A DNA stretch of 9,508 nucleotides from JBJSXF01 sp046086225 (GTDB lineage: Bacteria; Actinomycetota; Acidimicrobiia; IMCC26256; PALSA-610): assembly GCA_046086225.1 (NCBI GenBank), contig JBJSXF010000173.1, forward strand, positions 1 to 9,508, in the 5' to 3' direction. Of this stretch, positions 6,659 to 9,508 are shown one piece after another; the stretch's first letter is position 1, and each line of letters begins with the position of its first letter. Made by a program: the position numbers and the translations under genes. The notes beneath the pieces are model-generated. The model was not told the origin of the DNA and did not search any database. It worked only from the letters and a program-made list of their open reading frames with translations.

Positions 6659-6664
6659 AGCCTA
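6659..6664 (-). promoter_or_regulatory. Candidate leaderless -10 box for ssuD
   Basis: On the - strand, TAGGCT fits the actinobacterial TAnnnT -10 pattern and is followed by six bases (GACCCC) and then the ATG of ssuD. This is the distance expected when transcription begins at the start codon. No Shine-Dalgarno sequence is present in that gap. No clear -35 element is seen. If real, ssuD has its own promoter and the hydrolase upstream is a separate unit. Confidence 0.35.
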
Positions 6665-6731
6665 CGGGCCGACCGGTTCGGTACGCCGGGGGCGGGGGCG
6701 CTCGGCCGGCGGGGCGGCGCGTCCCTCCCGC

Positions 6732-7814
6732 TCAGTGGCCGAGGTGCTCCAGGAGGAAGGCGCACGCGTCGTCGCGTGCGGCGAAGACGACGCCGCAGTG
6801 GTCCTCGCCCTCGTATTCCTGCCGGGTGACGTCGCTGCCCAGTGCGGTGGCCGCCTCGACGTAGGCGTGCTGCCAGGCCGGCAGCACCGTCGCGTCTGCG
6901 GTGCCGGTCGCGATCCGGATCGGCACGTCGGCGGCGACGCGTCCGGCCGAGGTCTCGAGCAACCGGGCCATCCACCGGTCGGTGCGCTGCGGGTCGGAAC
7001 GGAAGAGCGGTCCCTCGCGGGCTTCGACCCCGGCGGCGAGGGCACCGAGCTCGAGGCACGTGCGCCGGTTCCACTCCGCCTCCATGAGGGCGACGGCCGG
7101 GGGAGTGAGCAGGTCCCCCGGGTCGAGGTCGTCGTGCATCCAGCCGTTGGCCGCGAAGAGCATGAGCGTGTGGGGGTCGGGACCGTCGGTCTCCACGAGG
7201 CTGCCGCCGGCGAACCCGACCACGCCGAGCACGAGGCCGGGCACCCCGGGCGCGAAGGTGGCGACGGCGCGCAGGTCGAGCCCGCCGCGGGCCGATGCGG
7301 GGAGCTCGGCCACCCCGAGGGCCATGCCGCCTCCCTCCGACCAGCCGTAGGCAGCGACCCGTGAACCGGCGCCGCACCCGTCGATCGAACCGGCGGCGGC
7401 GGCCGACGCCAGGGCGTCACGGGCCCCGGTCGCGTTGACGCCGTAGTGGTGGAAACCCGGCGTGCCGAGCCCCTGGTAGTCGGGGGCGACCACGACCACC
7501 CCGGCGGCGAGCAACTGGGTGATGCCCGGAACCCCGTGATCGACGACTGCGAGGTCGGCGGGCTCCATCTCGGTGACCAGCTCGCCGGTCGGGGCGGCCT
7601 GCGCCGACGGGACCGACGTGTCGCCCATGCCCGTCGTGCCGTGGCACCAGACGACCACCGGTCGGTCACGGTCCGGCCCGGTGGGTGCGCACACGATGCC
7701 GCTCGTGCTGGTGGGCCGCCCGGCGAAATCCTCGCTGGCGACGAGCACCCACCACGATCGCGAGGCCGGGATCGCCGACGGGATCTCGCGTGCCTCGAGC
7801 AGGTCTCCGAACAC
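6732..7814 (-). CDS. Alpha/beta hydrolase, secretory-lipase (LIP) like
   Basis: A 360-residue serine hydrolase. The elements are in order: oxyanion region VVVWCHGTTG (53-62), VVVVAPDYQGLG (106-117), nucleophile elbow AYGWSEGGG (155-163) with S159, then GTADATVLP carrying the likely acid D307, and GEDHCGV with H339. The layout, including the APDYQGLG segment and the length, fits the secretory lipase/LIP family of esterases. Unlike many of those it has no signal peptide, so it is predicted cytoplasmic and may cleave small esters. The start is GTG 7814; the upstream sequence lacks a Shine-Dalgarno but has a TAnnnT box eight bases away. It is the first of four leftward genes, 79 bases ahead of ssuD, and is divergent from the propeller gene. 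The substrate is unknown; a link to ssuD is only positional. Confidence 0.82.
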   Translation of the reverse strand: MFGDLLEAREIPSAIPASRSWWVLVASEDFAGRPTSTSGIVCAPTGPDRDRPVVVWCHGTTGMGDTSVPSAQAAPTGELVTEMEPADLAVVDHGVPGITQLLAAGVVVVAPDYQGLGTPGFHHYGVNATGARDALASAAAAGSIDGCGAGSRVAAYGWSEGGGMALGVAELPASARGGLDLRAVATFAPGVPGLVLGVVGFAGGSLVETDGPDPHTLMLFAANGWMHDDLDPGDLLTPPAVALMEAEWNRRTCLELGALAAGVEAREGPLFRSDPQRTDRWMARLLETSAGRVAADVPIRIATGTADATVLPAWQHAYVEAATALGSDVTRQEYEGEDHCGVVFAARDDACAFLLEHLGH

Positions 7815-7822
7815 GGGCGCGG

Positions 7823-7828
7823 AGCGTA
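7823..7828 (-). promoter_or_regulatory. Candidate leaderless -10 box for the hydrolase gene
   Basis: TACGCT on the - strand matches TAnnnT, is preceded by GG, and lies eight bases before the GTG start. The gap (CCGCGCCC) has no Shine-Dalgarno sequence, which fits leaderless expression. No -35 is evident. A hexamer with three fixed bases is easily met by chance. Confidence 0.3.
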
Positions 7829-7839
7829 CCGGCGGCTCA

Positions 7840-7868
7840 TTGCCGGGTCGGGGTGATCACGGCATGAT
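7840..7868 (+). promoter_or_regulatory. Candidate sigma-70-type promoter for the propeller gene
   Basis: TTGCCG (7840-7845) and CATGAT (7863-7868) each match the -35 and -10 consensus at four of six positions and are exactly 17 bases apart. They precede the preferred start by about 54 bases, leaving a plausible leader. They sit in the 107-base divergent gap shared with the hydrolase gene. Confidence 0.3.
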
Positions 7869-7907
7869 GGGGCGGTCGGCGGCGAGGACGCAGCCGGATG
7901 TCCGTTC

Positions 7908-7915
7908 AGGGAGGT
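7908..7915 (+). promoter_or_regulatory. Strong Shine-Dalgarno that sets the propeller gene start
   Basis: AGGGAGGT is nearly a full anti-16S match and ends seven bases before GTG 7922. The alternative in-frame ATG at 7898 lies upstream of this site, so the site would fall inside its coding region. This makes 7922 the preferred start. Confidence 0.75.
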
Positions 7916-7921
7916 CGTTCG

Positions 7922-9196
7922 GTGACGGGTGTGCTGCGGTCGCGGTGGAAGGTCAGCCTGGTTGTGTTGGGCGCCGTGGTCGTGGCGGCCGGCGGCGCCG
8001 CGTGGGCTGCGATCCCCAACAGCACCAGCGGTCGCATCACGGCCTGCTACTCGACGGGTGCGGCCACGAAGACATTGCGGGTGATCGATGCTCAGGCGGG
8101 CCAGGCCTGCGCGGTGGGGGAGAGCACGGTCTCCTGGCCGACGGATGGGCTGCGGTGGCGGGGCGCATGGTCGGCGAGCACTGCGTACTCGACGAGCGAC
8201 CTGGTGTCGTTCGGGCGCACCGGTCAGGTGTTCGTCGCGGTGTCGGCTTCGACGGGTCAACGCCCGGCGAACAGCGGGGCGTGGGGGCTGCTGGCCGGCG
8301 GTACCGGCATGACCCCGACCCAGATCGGTGCGTTGCGCTGGGATCGCGACCCGACCCGCCCGGCGACCGTGTCCATCGGTCCGGCGCTCCGGAACCTGGC
8401 GTTCGACGGCAGCAGCCTCTGGGTCATCGTCAACGGTGGATCGGGTACGCCCACCCTCTCGAAGGTCAACCCTGCCGGCAACGGAATCTCGGCCACCGGC
8501 ATCACCGGGGCGGGTTCGAGCGGACTGGCGTTCGACGGCACCAGCATCTGGGCGGCCAACCTTGCCGCCAACCAGGTGTCGAGGATCAATCCGGCGACGA
8601 ACACGGTCACGGCGACCGTCACCGTCGGGACGAATCCGGCCGGAATCGCGTCCGACGGCACGTCGGTGTGGGTGGCGAACTCGGGTTCGAACACGGTGTC
8701 GAAGATCAATCCGGCGACGAATGCGGTGACGGCGACGGTCACCGTCGGGTCGGCGCCCGAGGATGTGGCGTTCGACGGCACGTCGGTGTGGGTGGCGAAC
8801 TCGGGTTCGAACACGGTGTCGAAGATCAACCCGACGACGAATGCGGTGACGGCGACGGTCGCCGTCGGCACGATGCCCCGACGCGTGGCCTTCGACGGCG
8901 CCTCGGTCTGGGTCGCCAACTGGACAGCCGGGACGGTGTCGAGGATCAACTCGGCAACGAACGCGGTGATCGCGACGGTCACCGTCGGTACGAATCCGCT
9001 CGGGTTGGCGTTCGACGGTGCGAGCCTCTGGGTCGCCAACTACGGGTCGGACACGGCGACGGAGATCAGTCCGGTGACGAATGCCGTTCTTGCGACCGTG
9101 CCCGTCGGAGACGGTCCGAACGGGATCGCCTTCGACGGCGCGAACGTCTGGATCTCCAACGACGCCTCGGGCACGGTGTCGAAGCTCCGCCCGTGA
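7922..9196 (+). CDS. Secreted seven-bladed YVTN-type beta-propeller protein with N-terminal Cys and carbohydrate-binding-like modules
   Basis: From GTG 7922 the protein has 424 residues. A basic start (RSRWK) and a hydrophobic stretch (11-27) ending in GAAWA form a signal peptide, with cleavage likely near 29-30. Next is a module at about 31-76 (IPNSTSGRITACYS...LRVID...ACAVGESTVSW) with C42 and C63 able to pair; similar modules occur at the start of actinobacterial surface proteins. Residues 79-129 (WRGAWSASTAYSTSDLVSFGRTGQVFVAV...AWGLLAGG) resemble a type 5/12 carbohydrate-binding-like module. The rest is a YVTN-like propeller with (F/S)DG at 161, 204, 244, 284, 324, 364 and 404, each unit reading like FDGTSVWVAN...VSKINPATNAVTATVTVG. 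The last unit lacks its final strand, and ATVSIGP at 148-154 can supply it, closing the ring. No C-terminal anchor is seen, so it is probably released or sticks to the wall. Its ligand is unknown. Confidence 0.85.
   Translation: MTGVLRSRWKVSLVVLGAVVVAAGGAAWAAIPNSTSGRITACYSTGAATKTLRVIDAQAGQACAVGESTVSWPTDGLRWRGAWSASTAYSTSDLVSFGRTGQVFVAVSASTGQRPANSGAWGLLAGGTGMTPTQIGALRWDRDPTRPATVSIGPALRNLAFDGSSLWVIVNGGSGTPTLSKVNPAGNGISATGITGAGSSGLAFDGTSIWAANLAANQVSRINPATNTVTATVTVGTNPAGIASDGTSVWVANSGSNTVSKINPATNAVTATVTVGSAPEDVAFDGTSVWVANSGSNTVSKINPTTNAVTATVAVGTMPRRVAFDGASVWVANWTAGTVSRINSATNAVIATVTVGTNPLGLAFDGASLWVANYGSDTATEISPVTNAVLATVPVGDGPNGIAFDGANVWISNDASGTVSKLRP
8402..9195 (+). repeat. In-gene tandem repeat, exact 120-base period (propeller blades)
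   Basis: Blade-marking codons for (F/S)DG begin at 8402, 8531, 8651, 8771, 8891, 9011 and 9131. The first step is 129 bases and all later steps are exactly 120. The units at 8651 and 8771 are the closest: 8653-8709 and 8773-8829 are identical over 57 bases, including synonymous positions, which points to recent duplication or gene conversion. The last unit is cut short by the stop codon. Confidence 0.9.
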
Positions 9197-9207
9197 CCGG
9201 GTAGGCG

Positions 9208-9236
9208 CGGCGGACACGACCGGTCGTCGGTCGCCG
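9208..9236. repeat. Palindromic hairpin between convergent genes
   Basis: In the 47-base gap between the propeller gene and the last gene, CGGCG (9208-9212) can pair with CGCCG (9232-9236), enclosing the 12-bp perfect palindrome ACGACCGGTCGT (9216-9227). No T-run follows on either strand. It may act as a bidirectional terminator or block, but the evidence is weak. Confidence 0.3.
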
Positions 9237-9243
9237 GTGGGGT

Positions 9244-9508
9244 TCAGGCGCCGTCGTCGGGAGCGGTTGACGCGCGGCGGAAGCCGGTGCAGAGGAAGTC
9301 GAGGGCTTCGATCGCATCGGTCGAGTCGGGAATGTCGGCGAGGAAGTGTTGCTCGATGACGTGGCGTCCGTCACCACCCTCGTACGGCGCCGGCTGCACC
9401 TGCGCTCGCCAGGCCAGGTGGAGTCGGCCGGCGATCTCGTCGATCTCCGTGTGCACGATCTCGAAGTCGTCGGCGGCGCCGAACCAGCTCGCGAATGCGG
9501 CGGTCACC
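9244..9508 (-). CDS. NTF2/SnoaL-like protein, C-terminal part (5' end outside window)
   Basis: The frame is open to the right edge of the window, and about 88 residues are visible ending at TCA 9244-9246. The GTG at 9505-9507 may be internal. The pattern WFGAADDFEIVHTEIDEIAGRLHLAWRA, then VIEQHFLADI and AIEALDFLCTGFRR, fits the second half of a cone-shaped NTF2/SnoaL-like fold: long curved strands with alternating polar residues, ending in a strand that leads into a binding pocket. Such proteins range from isomerases and hydratases to ligand-binding proteins, so no activity is assigned. It converges with the propeller gene 47 bases away. Confidence 0.6.
   Translation of the reverse strand, partial: VTAAFASWFGAADDFEIVHTEIDEIAGRLHLAWRAQVQPAPYEGGDGRHVIEQHFLADIPDSTDAIEALDFLCTGFRRASTAPDDGA

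Noticed and set aside
5402..6829. Long + strand open frame opposite ssuD
   Set aside because: It mirrors a confidently identified gene, is rich in Arg, Gly and Glu, and shows no recognisable domain.
7898..7921. ATG 7898 as start of the propeller gene
   Set aside because: The strong Shine-Dalgarno at 7908-7915 lies downstream of it and is ideally placed for GTG 7922.
8257..9039. - strand frame with regular hydrophobic repeats (TVAVTAFVAGLI type)
   Set aside because: The apparent membrane-like repeats are an antisense effect of the Thr/Val/Ala-rich propeller codons; there is no start signal or independent support.
8531..9195. CRISPR-like or satellite array
   Set aside because: The repeats are in frame, 120 bases long without unique spacers, and encode a standard propeller blade.
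7573..9204. Long + strand open frame covering the propeller region
   Set aside because: It reads the same repeats in the wrong frame; the other frame has the signal peptide, a strong Shine-Dalgarno and propeller motifs.
6662..9217. Very long - strand open frame with DRRRHRIRRR-type repeats
   Set aside because: Its repeats are the reverse reading of the propeller's 120-base repeats, and it overlaps the hydrolase in another frame. It is not a real repeat protein.

Overview
The window is high-GC DNA with frequent GTG starts, almost no AT-rich gaps and strong third-position G/C bias, which produces long antisense open frames. This, with the protein styles seen (a secreted protein opening with an actinobacterial-type cysteine module, a UbiE-like methyltransferase, a secretory-lipase-like hydrolase), suggests an actinobacterium, possibly of the Acidimicrobiia type. 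The taxonomic call is inference.

Left part (1-2259): a mobile-element-like two-gene unit on the + strand. The first gene is cut by the window edge. Its tail looks like the C-terminus of a tyrosine recombinase-like protein in which the catalytic histidines and the nucleophilic tyrosine are not evident. Five bases after its stop comes a 537-residue DDE transposase-like protein carrying the complete IS4-type YREK signature. A 305-base convergent gap follows with several hairpins, one of them with a T-tract.

Middle (2260-3574): a SAM-dependent methyltransferase (-) and a small VOC/glyoxalase-fold protein (+) are transcribed divergently from a gap of 127 bases that carries an inverted repeat next to a -10-like box.

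Centre (3602-7814): four genes run leftward on the - strand. In transcription order they are a secretory-lipase-like alpha/beta hydrolase, an SsuD-type FMNH2-dependent alkanesulfonate monooxygenase, a class I glutamine amidotransferase-like protein overlapping ssuD by four bases (GTGA), and a TrmA/RumA-family RNA uracil-C5 methyltransferase with its Fe-S cysteines and catalytic Cys/Glu. No SsuE reductase or sulfonate transporter is seen. The hydrolase and ssuD both have a TAnnnT box 6-8 bases before the start codon and no Shine-Dalgarno sequence, suggesting leaderless mRNAs.

Right part (7922-9508): divergent from the hydrolase is a secreted protein with a signal peptide, a two-cysteine module, a carbohydrate-binding-like module and a seven-bladed YVTN-type beta-propeller made of nearly exact 120-base repeats. 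A truncated NTF2/SnoaL-like gene closes the window on the - strand.

The window looks mostly like ordinary chromosome with a transposon-like unit at its left edge. The most unusual points are the degenerate-recombinase plus IS4-type transposase pair, the coupled ssuD-amidotransferase pair, and the recently expanded propeller gene.
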